From Roseiarcus sp963813555 (GTDB taxonomy: Bacteria > Pseudomonadota > Alphaproteobacteria > Rhizobiales > Beijerinckiaceae), in contig CAWEZX010000010.1 in assembly GCA_963813555.1 (NCBI GenBank), positions 310,001 through 374,000 on the forward strand: DNA of 64,000 nt, in the 5' to 3' direction. Below, piece after piece: positions 8,944-18,431 of the stretch. The number at the start of each line of letters is the position of its first letter. The stretch's first letter is position 1. Below the pieces are notes generated by a model. It ran no database searches. It saw nothing but the letters and a program-made list of their open reading frames with translations, and was not told where the DNA came from. The translations under genes were made by a program, and so were the position numbers.

Positions 8944-10413
8944 TCAGTGAGCGTTGTCGCCGGAAAAGACGACAAGGACGGTCCTTATCATGATGGAGAA
9001 GTCGAGCCAAATACTCCAGTTGTTGATGTACCAAATATCGAGCTCGACCCGTCGCTGGATCTTATCGAGCGTATCGGTCTCGCCACGGGCCCCGTGAACC
9101 TGCGCCCAACCGGTCACACCGGATTTAACGTGGTGGCGGAATGCGTATTTCTCGATGACGGAAGTGAAATGGCGTTCGTGCGCCGACGCATGCGGCCGCG
9201 GCCCTACCAGCGACATGTCGCCCACAAACACGTTCAGCAACTGGGGCAGTTCGTCGATGCTGTATTGACGCAGCCATCGGCCAACCCTCGTCACCCGCTT
9301 GTCGCTCTTTTTCGCCTGCTCAACAATGTCGCCATTTTCCATCACGCTCATTGTGCGAAACTTGTAGATCCGAAACGGCCGCCCGTTGAAACCGTGCCGG
9401 GTCTGCCGGAACAGCGCCGGACCGGGTGAGTCCAGCCGGATCGCGATCGCGGTGGCGAGCAAGATCGGCGACAAGATAATCAGACCGAGCAGCGATAGAA
9501 GAATGTCGATCGCGCGTTTGATCGCCTGCTCGGCCGGCGAGAGCGCCGCACGTTGAAGCTCGATCGCAACCGTGTCGCCGATGTCGGAGCGCGCGCGCTG
9601 GAACAATTGCGCGAGCGTTCCGAATGGAACCAGCGTCACGGGCAACGGCAGCACCCTGAGCCGCCGGGCGGCCCACCGGACGTTCGACATGCGCTCGGGA
9701 TCGACAAACAGCATGACCTCTTCGACATGGGACGTGCGGCAGAGGGAAATGACGCTTTCGATGACCTCGTCGGCGCGGGGGCCCCCGTCAGGCATGTGGA
9801 AATGAGCCACCGCGTGATACCCGTGGCGGGTCAAATTGTCGGTGAATTGGACCGGTACGCTCTCCTCGCAAGTCACGCTGACGATGGTGCGGCCCCGCAG
9901 CGCGCCGCTTTCCAGTGCGCGCGGCAGCGCGAATATCCACGCCGCTCTGTGTGCGAGAAGCCCCACGACGCCGACCGCCCAGAACATGAGAACATCGCCG
10001 CGCGAAAGATCGTGGCTCACACCCCAACTGAAAACGCCCGAAGCCAGGATCAGGAAGGCTCCGCACCAGGCGCCCAGCACGCTCCGCGCCTGGTCATCCC
10101 ACACCATCAGCCGGGTGGGACTGTAGAGCTTTTGCACCCGCATCGCGGCGACGAACAGAATGGCGACAAAGATGGCCGCCGCAATGGTGTGAGAATATTC
10201 GCCTGCGAACTCATCCGGGACCTTATGATAAATCACCTCAGCGATCGTCGCGCTCCCCAGGATCAGCGCGAGGTCGACGCCCAGCGCGGTCGACGCAATC
10301 GCTCCATAGGCAATCGGCAGGCGCCAGCGGCTTCCGCGCGCAGTGAGCGCCCGGCCGCTCGCGCCCGAGAGTCCGGTCGCCGATTCAGGCGCGATTTGAC
10401 TCTCAGTCGTCAT
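8944..10413 (-). CDS. Undecaprenyl-phosphate glucose phosphotransferase (WcaJ/ExoY type)
   Basis: About 489 aa from ATG 10413; a GTG four codons earlier is possible, but GGGA just upstream suits the ATG as ribosome site. The N-terminal ~280 residues hold several membrane segments and a Rossmann-like CoA-binding region (VEEVMLFVDPERM). The C-terminal catalytic core has the polyisoprenyl-phosphate hexose-1-phosphate transferase signature: KRAIDILLSLLGLIILSPIL membrane hairpin, PALFRQTRHGFNGRPFRIYK, FRTM, then SIDELPQLLNVFVGDMSLVG and GPRPHA. It loads the first sugar on undecaprenyl phosphate at the inner membrane to start exopolysaccharide assembly. It heads the exosortase operon, matching the usual link between exosortases and surface polysaccharide. 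Confidence 0.85.
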   Translation of the reverse strand: MTTESQIAPESATGLSGASGRALTARGSRWRLPIAYGAIASTALGVDLALILGSATIAEVIYHKVPDEFAGEYSHTIAAAIFVAILFVAAMRVQKLYSPTRLMVWDDQARSVLGAWCGAFLILASGVFSWGVSHDLSRGDVLMFWAVGVVGLLAHRAAWIFALPRALESGALRGRTIVSVTCEESVPVQFTDNLTRHGYHAVAHFHMPDGGPRADEVIESVISLCRTSHVEEVMLFVDPERMSNVRWAARRLRVLPLPVTLVPFGTLAQLFQRARSDIGDTVAIELQRAALSPAEQAIKRAIDILLSLLGLIILSPILLATAIAIRLDSPGPALFRQTRHGFNGRPFRIYKFRTMSVMENGDIVEQAKKSDKRVTRVGRWLRQYSIDELPQLLNVFVGDMSLVGPRPHASAHERHFTSVIEKYAFRHHVKSGVTGWAQVHGARGETDTLDKIQRRVELDIWYINNWSIWLDFSIMIRTVLVVFSGDNAH

Positions 10414-10801
10414 TTGCGGTCCCACACTTCATTCAGGAACGCCGCCCAACGTCGGTCTTCGCACATCCCCGATCCTTGGTTGATAAATTCGGCGGCAACG
10501 GTAAACTACGCCTGTGCGCCGCTAATTATGTCAGGATGTCGCAGTCTGCAAGCCACACCGTGTGCAAGGCCGAAACTTTTTCGCAACGCAGTGTAAGCGA
10601 ATCTTGGCCCAAGACAAGCGGCCCAGTCGGCACAGCGTCCGCCGCGCCCGATTCTCGAACCGCCAGAAGCGCTTGGAGCGTCCGCAAATATGTTTGTCTG
10701 CGCCTGGGTGTCTGGACACGCAAATTTTGCCGAGTTATGGGATTGTCCTGTCGTCGTCGGCGGTTTGATCAAGAACAATATGAGCACAAACTGGTTGCCC
10801 C
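10414..10801. other. Intergenic region between divergent genes
   Basis: About 390 bases separating the minus-strand polysaccharide operon from the plus-strand membrane-protein gene. It should contain promoters for both. Only short overlapping open frames are present on either strand with no recognisable product; I could not identify a convincing -35/-10 pair or operator. Confidence 0.4.
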
Positions 10802-11215
10802 ATGTTTAGCGCGCTGGTGTTTTTGTTCCGACTTGTCGCCGGGTTCGTTATACTTGCCGGGACGTGGTTTGTTTTTGATAGAATCCACGATAGAAACACG
10901 GAAATTATCGTGGCCACAATCGGATTGCTGTATTCATTCATATTCATTATTTCGGGTCGATTGCAGTATTTTGGCCTGACCGTTTTCTCCTTTTTCGGAA
11001 GAGCGTCATCGTATGTTCAGAAAATTCCTTACGACCATGTGATACATGACGAGGTCGGACTGCGAACTCCGCGAGGATCTACATTTCTCAATGTCATTTT
11101 TGCGGCGTTGATTGAGATACTCTGCCTGTTTCGCCTCTTCTCCTCGCTTTTGGGCCGGGGCTGGGATACGCTCTCTGAACCGATCCGCGCGCTCCTCCAA
11201 TCGGTCAATTTCTAG
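10802..11215 (+). CDS. Small hypothetical membrane protein
   Basis: 137 aa. Two strongly hydrophobic segments at the N-terminus (ALVFLFRLVAGFVILAGTWF and EIIVATIGLLYSFIFIISG) and one near residue 100 (FLNVIFAALIEILCLFRLF) suggest three membrane passes with a basic cytosolic loop. Local base composition is lower in GC than the neighbours and codon use is more AT-rich, which hints at acquisition. I do not recognise a family. The start ATG lacks a strong ribosome site. No partner is evident beside it. Confidence 0.5.
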   Translation: MFSALVFLFRLVAGFVILAGTWFVFDRIHDRNTEIIVATIGLLYSFIFIISGRLQYFGLTVFSFFGRASSYVQKIPYDHVIHDEVGLRTPRGSTFLNVIFAALIEILCLFRLFSSLLGRGWDTLSEPIRALLQSVNF

Positions 11216-11310
11216 ACGTTTGCTTAATGGTCGTGTGGAGGATGTTTCCCCTCTCTCGATCAGCGCCGCCTCAATGAAGCGAGCTAGCGGCCGGCAAGCA
11301 AGGAAGACCC

Positions 11311-12000
11311 ATGATTGTCGCGGTGAAAGTCTTCGGCCTCGGTTGCGCCGCGCTCGCCGTTGCGCTTGCGCCGTCCCTCGCTCAGGCGCAATCGGATCAG
11401 ACCGACCTCAAGGCGTTCGCCGTCCATATCAACCGAACGCCGCAACAGCCATGGCCCGGCTACGGTGTTTACCTGGGCAACGGCCTCATCCTCACGGCCG
11501 CTCACGTGGCCGGAAACGTCGTGCAGACGCAGCCCCATGTCGTCATTGCCGGGCAGGATCTGCCGGCTGCGCTTGTCAAGCAAGGGAGCCTCGAGAGCGT
11601 TGATCTGACGCTATTGTCGGTTGACGGGGCGAAGCTGCCGGTCGGTCTGCAAATGCGTCGCACGCCGCTGTGCGAGCGTCCGCCCTACGCCGGCGAAAGG
11701 GTCGTCGTCGCCATTCCTGAAGGAACGGCCCCCTCCAGGGTTTTGCCCCGCCAGGCGATTCCAGCCGACCTGCGCGGGCGGTTCGATACGGACATCGCCG
11801 ACGTCGCCACCACCGGGAATTCCGGCTCGGGCGTGTTTGACGCCGCCGATCTGTGCCTGCTCGGGATCGTGAGCCGAAAGATATCGATCACTCAGCTGCC
11901 GTTGAAACTTGGCGCGCCGGCCCACACGACGGATATAGCCAAGTATTTCGTCCCGGCCGCGGAGATTAAAGCGTTCATCCCGCAAAGCGTCTCGTTTTAG
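11311..12000 (+). CDS. Secreted trypsin-like serine protease
   Basis: 229 aa with a Sec signal peptide (residues 1-26, hydrophobic core GLGCAALAVALAP, cleavage likely after AQA). The S1 catalytic triad is clear: His65 in LTAAHVAG, Asp98 in SVDLTLL and Ser171 in TGNSGSGVF. The protein is short, with no PDZ domain, so it is not DegP-like; it resembles the stand-alone periplasmic trypsin-like peptidases annotated in many alphaproteobacteria. GNSGS in place of the usual GDSGG keeps the serine. Monocistronic by layout, with 224 bases before the next gene. Substrate unknown. Confidence 0.8.
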   Translation: MIVAVKVFGLGCAALAVALAPSLAQAQSDQTDLKAFAVHINRTPQQPWPGYGVYLGNGLILTAAHVAGNVVQTQPHVVIAGQDLPAALVKQGSLESVDLTLLSVDGAKLPVGLQMRRTPLCERPPYAGERVVVAIPEGTAPSRVLPRQAIPADLRGRFDTDIADVATTGNSGSGVFDAADLCLLGIVSRKISITQLPLKLGAPAHTTDIAKYFVPAAEIKAFIPQSVSF

Positions 12001-12224
12001 ATCGCGTGATCCGCGCCGCGCGGATCAGCAACGGCAATGGCGCCGGTCAAATTTGCTTGATGATGCCCCGCATCGACCAAAAGAATGATATTGGCGCGTT
12101 ATCCCGCGGAAACCGGCGCCGGAAAGCGCCTGCGTGCTGGGAGTCCGGCGCGGCGCGCCGTCGCGCGCCCTGTGCGTGAGGCGGCTCGTCTGCGCAGTTT
12201 ACTCGGTTGAAGAGGCTTTCGACC

Positions 12225-13442
12225 ATGAGATTTGCCCGGTTTGCGTGGATTGCCATAGTGGCGTGCGGCGCAGCCGCCGCCTATGGCGTTTACGCGCCAG
12301 AGAGGGCGGACCGTTGGCTCCCGGCCGCCGGCGGGCTCGCTCACCAGCTTCACAACAGGATCTGGACCCCGTCCACTCAGACCGCATCGGCGCCCGGCCA
12401 GCCGCAACAGAATGGAACGACCGGCCCGGCGCCGATTGTCGTCACTGTGACGCCGGTCAAGCGCGCGGATTTTCCTGTCGTTCTCCAGAGCATCGGACAG
12501 GTCCAGGCCTACAACACCGTTCTCGTCCGGGCCCGGGTCGACGGCCAGATCATGAAGATCGCCTTTGACGAAGGCCAGATGGTCAAGCAGGGCGATCTCC
12601 TGGCCCGAATCGACCCCAGGCCATTTCAGGCCGCGCTCGACCAGGCCGTCGCCAAGAAATCGCAGGACGAGGCCAATCTCGCCAACGCGAAGCTCGATCT
12701 CGCTCGCTTCGCCACGCTCGCCAAGCAGGACTTCGCCACCAAGCAGCAGCTCGACACACAGAACGCCATGGTGCTCCAGCTCACCGCCTCGATCGCCGAG
12801 GACGCCGCGGCGATCGACGCCGCGAGGACGCAGCTCGACTACACGACCATCCACGCCCCAATCTCGGGCCGAGCAGGGTTCCGCCTCATCGATGAGGGCA
12901 ACCTCGTCAACGCAGGGCAGCAGACCGGCATCGTTTCGATCGCCCAATTGCAGCCAATCACCGTCATCTTCGCCGAGCCGCAGGAATATGTGCCGCGCAT
13001 TAACCAGGAGCTGGCCGCCGGCTCGCCCGAAGTCACGGTCATGGACGCGGAGGGCCACAAGCTTGCGACCGGACGCCTGTCGATCAGCGACAATCAGGTC
13101 GATCCCGCGACTGGGACGATTCGGCTTAAGGCGGAGTTCGACAACAAGGACAACGCCCTCTGGCCAGGGCTGGCGGTGACGACGGGATTGCAGCTCGGCG
13201 TGGAGAAGGACGTCTTGATTGTCCCCACCGATGTGGTGCAACATGGTCAAAACGGTCTTTACGTCTTTATCGTCGACGATCAGAACCACGCACAGGTGCG
13301 ACAGGTGAAGATCGCGCACCAGGACACGGCGACGGCGGTGATCTCGGATGGCCTGAAGGAAGGCGACCGCGTGGTGACGTCCGGTCAGTTCCTGCTTCAG
13401 CCCGGGTCGATCGTCTCGATCGACACCGGAAGCGGAACCTAG
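12225..13442 (+). CDS. RND efflux periplasmic adaptor (membrane fusion protein)
   Basis: 405 aa from ATG 12225, with GAAGAGG 8-9 bases upstream; a TTG six codons earlier is less likely. A signal/anchor segment (FARFAWIAIVACGAAAAYG) is followed by the lipoyl-like half motifs VLVRARVDGQIMKIAFDEGQ and TTIHAPISGRAGFRLIDEGN that sandwich a coiled-coil hairpin (residues ~130-200), then the beta-barrel domain. It bridges the inner-membrane pump to an outer-membrane channel. The pump gene begins three bases after its stop, so the two form one operon. Closest in style to MdtA-type adaptors of multidrug efflux systems. No outer-membrane channel gene follows; the distal side is occupied by transposase remnants. 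Confidence 0.9.
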   Translation: MRFARFAWIAIVACGAAAAYGVYAPERADRWLPAAGGLAHQLHNRIWTPSTQTASAPGQPQQNGTTGPAPIVVTVTPVKRADFPVVLQSIGQVQAYNTVLVRARVDGQIMKIAFDEGQMVKQGDLLARIDPRPFQAALDQAVAKKSQDEANLANAKLDLARFATLAKQDFATKQQLDTQNAMVLQLTASIAEDAAAIDAARTQLDYTTIHAPISGRAGFRLIDEGNLVNAGQQTGIVSIAQLQPITVIFAEPQEYVPRINQELAAGSPEVTVMDAEGHKLATGRLSISDNQVDPATGTIRLKAEFDNKDNALWPGLAVTTGLQLGVEKDVLIVPTDVVQHGQNGLYVFIVDDQNHAQVRQVKIAHQDTATAVISDGLKEGDRVVTSGQFLLQPGSIVSIDTGSGT

Positions 13443-13445
13443 CCG

Positions 13446-16400
13446 ATGTACAAGGGCCTCTCCGCCCCCTTCATCCATCGCCCGATCGCGACCACGCTGA
13501 TCATGGTCGCGGTGTTTCTGGTGGGTCTGGTCGCTTTCCCGTCGCTGCCGGTTGCGCCCCTGCCGCAGGTCGACTTTCCGACCATCACCGTCTCGGCTTC
13601 GCTGCCGGGCGCTTCCCCTGACACAATGGCGACCTCGGTCGCGCAGCCGCTCGAACGTCAGATTGCGCAAATTCCAGGCGTCTCGCAGATGACGTCGACG
13701 AGTTCTCTCAGCGCGACGGCGATCACCGTCCAGTTCGATCTCAACCGCAATATCGACGCGGCCGCCAACGACATTCAGGCCGCGATCAACGCCGCCGCCG
13801 GGCAATTGCCTAAGGATTTGCCCAGCCCGCCGACCTATCGCAAGGTCAATCCCTCGGACACGCCCATCCTCATCCTGTCCGTCCAGTCGGACGTCGCACC
13901 GGTTATCGACGTCGACGACGCGGCCGAAAACATCCTTGCCCAGCACCTCAGTCAGATCTCCGGCGTGTCCCTCGTGCGCGTCGGCGGCCAACAGACGCCA
14001 GCCATACGCATCCAGATCGATCCGGCCAAACTGGTTGAAAAGGGGCTGCAGCTCGAGGACGTTCGCGCGCAGATCGGCATTGCGACCGTCGACAGCCCCA
14101 AAGGCGCGCTGATCGGTCCGAAGCAGACTTTCACCATTCAGGACAACGACCAGCTGACTCAGGCCAAGGACTGGAACGACGTCATCGTCGCCTATCGTAA
14201 CGGGGCCCCGGTGCGCGTGCGCGACATTGGCCGGGCGGTCGCGGGACCGCAGGACTCGACGCAGGCCGCCTGGAGCAATGGCAAGCCGAGCGTCTTTCTT
14301 GTCGTGTACAAGATTCCCGGCGCGAACGTCATCAGCACCGTCGAGGCGATCAAAAGCACGCTGAAGACGCTGCAGGCTTCGATCCCGCCGACCATTCACG
14401 TCAGCATCCTCTCCGATCGAACCACCACCATTCGCGCCTCCGTGCGCGACGTCGAGCTCACGCTTGCGCTCACCATCGCGCTCGTGGTGATGGTGATCTT
14501 CATCTTTCTGCGCAGCATCTGGGCGACGATCATTCCCAGCGTGACGGTGCCGTTGGCGCTCTTGGGCGCCTGTGCACTGATGTGGGTGACAGGCTACAGC
14601 CTCGACAATCTATCCTTGATGGCCTTTACCATCTCCGTCGGCTTCGTCGTCGACGACGCGATCGTGATGCTGGAGAACATCACGCGTCACATCGAGGAGG
14701 GTGAAAAGCCGCTTCAGGCGGCGCTCAAGGGCTCGTCCGAGATCGGCTTCACCATCATATCGATCTCCGTCTCGCTGGTCGCGGTGCTGATTCCGCTCCT
14801 GATGATGAGCGGCATTATCGGCCGCCTGTTCCGCGAATTCTCGGTCACGATCGCGATGACGATCTTCGTCTCGGCCTTCGTCTCGCTCACGCTCACCCCG
14901 ATGATGGCGTCGCGTTTTCTCAAGAGCCACGACGAGCAGCGGCACGGGCGGCTCTATAACCTCAGCGAGAAGGGCTTCATCGCGCTCGCCAACGGCTACG
15001 AGCGGGGCGTCGATTTTGTGCTGCGCCACCGCTTCCCCACGCTGCTCGTCTTCATCGGCACAGTGATCGCCACCGGATATCTTTTCGTCATCATCCCGAA
15101 AGGCTTCTTCCCGCAGCAGGACACCGGTATTCTGTTCGGAACGACCGAGGCCGGACAGGACGTTTCCTTTCCGGTCATGTATCGCCTGCAACAGGAAGTG
15201 GGGCGGATCGTGATGGCCGATCCGGCCGTTGACACGATGGCGATGGGCCTTGGGTCCGGCGTCGGCAATTCGGCGCAGAACAACGGCCGCATGTTCATCA
15301 CGCTGAAGCCGCGCGACGATCGCGACGTCAATGCATTCGAGGTGATCACCCGATTGCGCCCGAAGCTCGCACAAGTGCCAGGCATGCGCGTCTATTTGCA
15401 GGCGGCGCAGGACGTCACGGTCGGCGGGCACTTCACCAAAACGCAGTTCCAATACACGCTTCAGGACGCGGACTTTCCCGAGCTCAACGCGTGGGCGGCA
15501 AAGATTCTCGACAAGCTGAAATCGCTGCCGCAATTGCGCGACGTCGCGACCGACCAACAGAACTCCGGCACGACGCTGACGCTCAAGATCGATCGGGACA
15601 TGGCCTCGCGCTATGGAATCCAGCCGCAGCTCATTGACGATACGCTCTACGACGCCTTCGGGCAGCGGCAGGTGACACAATATTTCACTCAGGTGAACAC
15701 CTATTATGTGATCGAGGAGGTGTTGCCGCAGCTCCTTGGCGATCCCGCGACCCTCGACAAGATTTACATTCGCTCGCCGACGAGCAATCGGATGGTCCCG
15801 GTCAGCGCCTTCGCCAAATGGACGACCGCTCCGGTCGCGCCCCTCTCGATCAGCCACCAGGGACAATTCCCCGCCATCACCATCAGCTTCAACCTCGCAC
15901 AAGGGGTGGCGCTCGGCCCGGCCACGGAGGCCGTCCAGCGCGCGATGCGACAACTCCAATTGCCGACGGGCCTGACGGCGACGTTCCAGGGCAACGCGCA
16001 GGCGTTCCAGGATTCGCTGACCAGCGTGCCGCTGCTCATCCTCGCGGCGCTCGTCTGCGTCTATCTGATCCTCGGCGTGCTTTATGAGAGCTTCATTCAC
16101 CCGCTGACGATCCTGTCGACGCTGCCGTCGGCGGGCCTTGGCGCGCTCGCCACCCTCATGCTGTTCGGCTACGAGTTCAGCCTCGTCGCCCTCATCGGCG
16201 CGATCCTGCTCATCGGCATCGTGAAGAAGAACGGCATCATGATGGTCGACTTCGCCATCTCGGCCGAGCGCGAGGAGGGCCTGACGCCAGTCGAGGCGAT
16301 CCGCAAGGCGGCGCTGATGCGCTTCCGTCCGATCATGATGACGACGATGGCGGCATTGCTCGGCGGCGTGCCGTTGATGCTGAGCCACGGCACCGGCTCG

Positions 16401-16613
16401 GAAATGCGCCAGCCTCTCGGCTATACGATGGTCGGCGGCCTTCTCGTCAGCCAGGCGCTGACCCTGTTCACCACTCCGGTCATCTATATTTATCTCGATC
16501 AACTGTCGCACTGGCTCTCCGGGTCTAAGAGAGCCAAGGTTACAACGCCGAAAGCTGAGCGTGAGCCCGAGCGCGAGGAGCGCTTGTGGGGGCCGGCGCA
16601 AGCGGCGGAGTAG
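13446..16613 (+). CDS. RND multidrug efflux permease (MdtB/MdtC-like, HAE1 family)
   Basis: 1,055 aa, the normal length for an AcrB-type trimeric proton-driven pump. The N-terminus (FIHRPIATTLIMVAVFLVGL), porter-domain text FPTITVSASLPGASPDTMA, and twelve membrane segments in two halves are all present. Proton-relay residues are visible: Asp403-Asp404 in GFVVDDAIVML (TM4) and Lys928 in GIVKKNGIMM (TM10). The run APLPQVDFPTI and PLERQIAQIPGVSQMTSTSS resemble MdtB/MdtC more than AcrB. It exports amphipathic drugs, detergents or bile-type compounds with its adaptor and an unlinked outer-membrane channel; the actual substrates cannot be read from sequence. Confidence 0.92.
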   Translation: MYKGLSAPFIHRPIATTLIMVAVFLVGLVAFPSLPVAPLPQVDFPTITVSASLPGASPDTMATSVAQPLERQIAQIPGVSQMTSTSSLSATAITVQFDLNRNIDAAANDIQAAINAAAGQLPKDLPSPPTYRKVNPSDTPILILSVQSDVAPVIDVDDAAENILAQHLSQISGVSLVRVGGQQTPAIRIQIDPAKLVEKGLQLEDVRAQIGIATVDSPKGALIGPKQTFTIQDNDQLTQAKDWNDVIVAYRNGAPVRVRDIGRAVAGPQDSTQAAWSNGKPSVFLVVYKIPGANVISTVEAIKSTLKTLQASIPPTIHVSILSDRTTTIRASVRDVELTLALTIALVVMVIFIFLRSIWATIIPSVTVPLALLGACALMWVTGYSLDNLSLMAFTISVGFVVDDAIVMLENITRHIEEGEKPLQAALKGSSEIGFTIISISVSLVAVLIPLLMMSGIIGRLFREFSVTIAMTIFVSAFVSLTLTPMMASRFLKSHDEQRHGRLYNLSEKGFIALANGYERGVDFVLRHRFPTLLVFIGTVIATGYLFVIIPKGFFPQQDTGILFGTTEAGQDVSFPVMYRLQQEVGRIVMADPAVDTMAMGLGSGVGNSAQNNGRMFITLKPRDDRDVNAFEVITRLRPKLAQVPGMRVYLQAAQDVTVGGHFTKTQFQYTLQDADFPELNAWAAKILDKLKSLPQLRDVATDQQNSGTTLTLKIDRDMASRYGIQPQLIDDTLYDAFGQRQVTQYFTQVNTYYVIEEVLPQLLGDPATLDKIYIRSPTSNRMVPVSAFAKWTTAPVAPLSISHQGQFPAITISFNLAQGVALGPATEAVQRAMRQLQLPTGLTATFQGNAQAFQDSLTSVPLLILAALVCVYLILGVLYESFIHPLTILSTLPSAGLGALATLMLFGYEFSLVALIGAILLIGIVKKNGIMMVDFAISAEREEGLTPVEAIRKAALMRFRPIMMTTMAALLGGVPLMLSHGTGSEMRQPLGYTMVGGLLVSQALTLFTTPVIYIYLDQLSHWLSGSKRAKVTTPKAEREPEREERLWGPAQAAE

Positions 16614-16679
16614 GCCGTCGGGGCGAAGACGCGACCGGAGGGACGCAACACCCGGCGGTCAGGCCAATAACGAGAGTTC

Positions 16680-17501
16680 GTTGAGAGGGCCGCACAAGGG
16701 AAGCCGCAATGATTTCATCCTCTGCAATTCCGCCCGATGATCTCAACCGCCGATTGACGGTCACCGAACCTGACGGCGCCGGAATGCGGGCGCTCGCGGC
16801 CTCCCGCGGGGTTCCTTGTCCGAATAGGGCGCGCGTCAGAATGCCGAGGTTGAACCCGGCGACGTGGATCAGATAGCGCTTGTGAACGTTCTGGCGACCG
16901 CGCAGCCACGCCCGGCGCATGCCGCCACGATCAAGAACATGAGCAAAGCTGCGCTCGACGACCTCGCCGCGCTTGCGCATGGCCTCCTTGCCGACGGCTG
17001 ATTTCCGGCCGCGGTTGCCATAGACGCCGCGCGCGCCGCGTCGTCGCCATGCCAACGCAAATAACCATTGGCGGGTTTCGGTTCGGCGATCCGGGTTTTC
17101 CAGGGACCGCCGTCGAACTCCTTCAGGCCATCGCGCGAGTGATAACCCTTGTCGGCTACAAGATCGCAGGGATCTTCAGATGTCGGCGCAAGACCCACAG
17201 CGGCGAGGTTCTTCTGCGCCTCTTCCAGGGTGGGGCCGAGCGTCGCCGTGTCGCCAGCCTCCGCCGAATGGATCGGCGCCGCCACCACGACGCCGGTGTC
17301 CAGATCGACCGCATGTTCGGGCTTGAAGGCCAAATGCGTCGAGCCGTCCTTCATCCTGGCGATCTTCGCATCCGGATCGGTCGGGCTCGTCCAATCCTCG
17401 TTCGAAAGCTTCTTGCCCTTCCGTTTGCGATCGAGTTGTTCGGAGCGGTGGGTTTTGGCGGGGCGCTGCTCTCGTTGACCTTGCTTGAAACGGCGAAACA
17501 A
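16680..17501 (-). pseudogene. DDE transposase remnant (IS4/IS5 superfamily), truncated and frameshifted
   Basis: The minus strand encodes the C-terminal half of a DDE transposase: DWTSPTDPDAKIARMKDGS, HAVDLDTGVVVAAPIHSAE, LVADKGYHSRDGLKEFDGG (catalytic Asp) and GYLRWHGDDAAR. Near 17043 the frame breaks, and the continuation RAVYGNRGRKSAVGKEAM, VVERSFAHVLDRGGMRRA (Glu) and YLIHVAGFNLGILTRALFGQ is in another frame. The N-terminal half is missing; the break lies next to the IS200-like element at 17.55 kb. Its tail points into the 3' end of the efflux pump gene, so the parent element probably inserted directly behind that operon, perhaps replacing an outer-membrane channel gene. Confidence 0.75.
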
Positions 17502-17660
17502 CGGCTTGAGTGGCTAACCACTTAAGCTTGTTGAGCGCCGCCTAGCGTAAGCGGGAGACCCCCCGGCTCTGCCGGGGTGGCAGTAGAGGTTTGACGTTTC
17601 CGGCGGTCCACCGGTGAAGTTCCAACGTGAGCAGCCACTCACACGAAAGGAACTCCACCG

Positions 17661-18092
17661 ATGGACGACTACGAGAGCCTAAGCCACACGACATGGACCT
17701 GCAAATATCATGTGGTGTTCATTCCCAAATGTCGGCGCAAGGTGCTGTATCTGGAGCTGCGACGACACTTGGGCGAAGTTTTGCGCAAGCTTGCGCTTCA
17801 GAAGGAAGCGAGGGTCGAGGAAGGGCATCTGATGCCCGATCACGTGCACATGCTGTTGTCGATTCCGCCGAAATACGCAGTGTCGCAGGTGGTCGGGTAC
17901 ATCAAGGGCAAGAGCGCGATCCACCTGGCCCGGGTATATGGGGAGCGCAAGCGCAACTTCGTGGGGCAGCACTTCTGGGCGCGGGGGTTCTTCGTCAATA
18001 CGGTCGGCCGTGACGAGGAGGCCATCCGGGCTTACATCCGCAACCAAGAGAAGGAAGATCAGAGGCTCGAACAAATGAACCTCTGGCGCTGA
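17661..18092 (+). CDS. tnpA: IS200-like Y1 transposase TnpA
   Basis: 143 aa, the standard size. The HUH metal-binding motif is HVH at residues 61-63 (LMPDHVHMLLSIPPK), and the catalytic tyrosine is Tyr125 in AIRAYIRNQE. The N-terminus SLSHTTWTCKYHVVFIPKCR is typical of the family. TnpA cuts and rejoins single-stranded DNA at the hairpin ends without target duplication. A good ribosome site GAAAGGAACTCC precedes the start. The frame is intact, so the element may still be mobile. Confidence 0.92.
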   Translation: MDDYESLSHTTWTCKYHVVFIPKCRRKVLYLELRRHLGEVLRKLALQKEARVEEGHLMPDHVHMLLSIPPKYAVSQVVGYIKGKSAIHLARVYGERKRNFVGQHFWARGFFVNTVGRDEEAIRAYIRNQEKEDQRLEQMNLWR

Positions 18093-18095
18093 AAA

Positions 18096-18113
18096 AGCCG
18101 CCTTTAGGCGGCT
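18096..18113 (+). terminator. Hairpin after tnpA
   Basis: AGCCGCC and GGCGGCT form a 7-bp stem with a TTTA loop four bases after the tnpA stop. An A-run precedes it but no T-run follows on the plus strand, so it may act better as a terminator for transcripts entering from the right, shielding the transposase from outside transcription. Confidence 0.45.
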
Positions 18114-18431
18114 CCAAACATCAAGGGCCGCGTCAGCGACCCTCCTACCGCTTTGAGCGGTTCAAATCCTAAAGCCCCCGGCTTTGCCGGGGGATATTTA
18201 CCTCGACGCTCTGCCTCCCCATATTTGTTGGGGGGTCGGCCGCCCGGCGACCCCTATCAAATCGGGGCGGAGAAGATAATAATCGCAAGTAAAAGCTGTT
18301 CAGAGCTGACGGCCGTCGGCACAACCAGGACGAGTAGAAACGCTGGTCTGGGGGCTCCTGAAGCTCAGGGAAGGTTAGCGTGAATCGAAAAGCCTTTCAA
18401 TAAATTTGGATTATCCAAGAGGGAGGACACT

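Larger units (their letters stand above)
17555..18200 (+). mobile_element. IS200/IS605-family element (IS200-like)
   Basis: Both ends carry subterminal palindromes of near-identical sequence rather than inverted repeats: CCCCGGCTCTGCCGGGG at 17561-17577 and CCCCCGGCTTTGCCGGGGG at 18175-18193. These are the hairpins that HUH transposases bind. A single Y1 transposase lies between and there is no TnpB. Exact cleavage sites cannot be fixed by eye, so the borders are approximate. A further hairpin follows the transposase stop. Confidence 0.8.

Noticed and set aside
12099..16601. Long minus-strand frames (766 and 663 codons) over the RND operon
   Set aside because: Antisense shadows of intact efflux genes; composition is Arg/His/Asp-rich without any domain.
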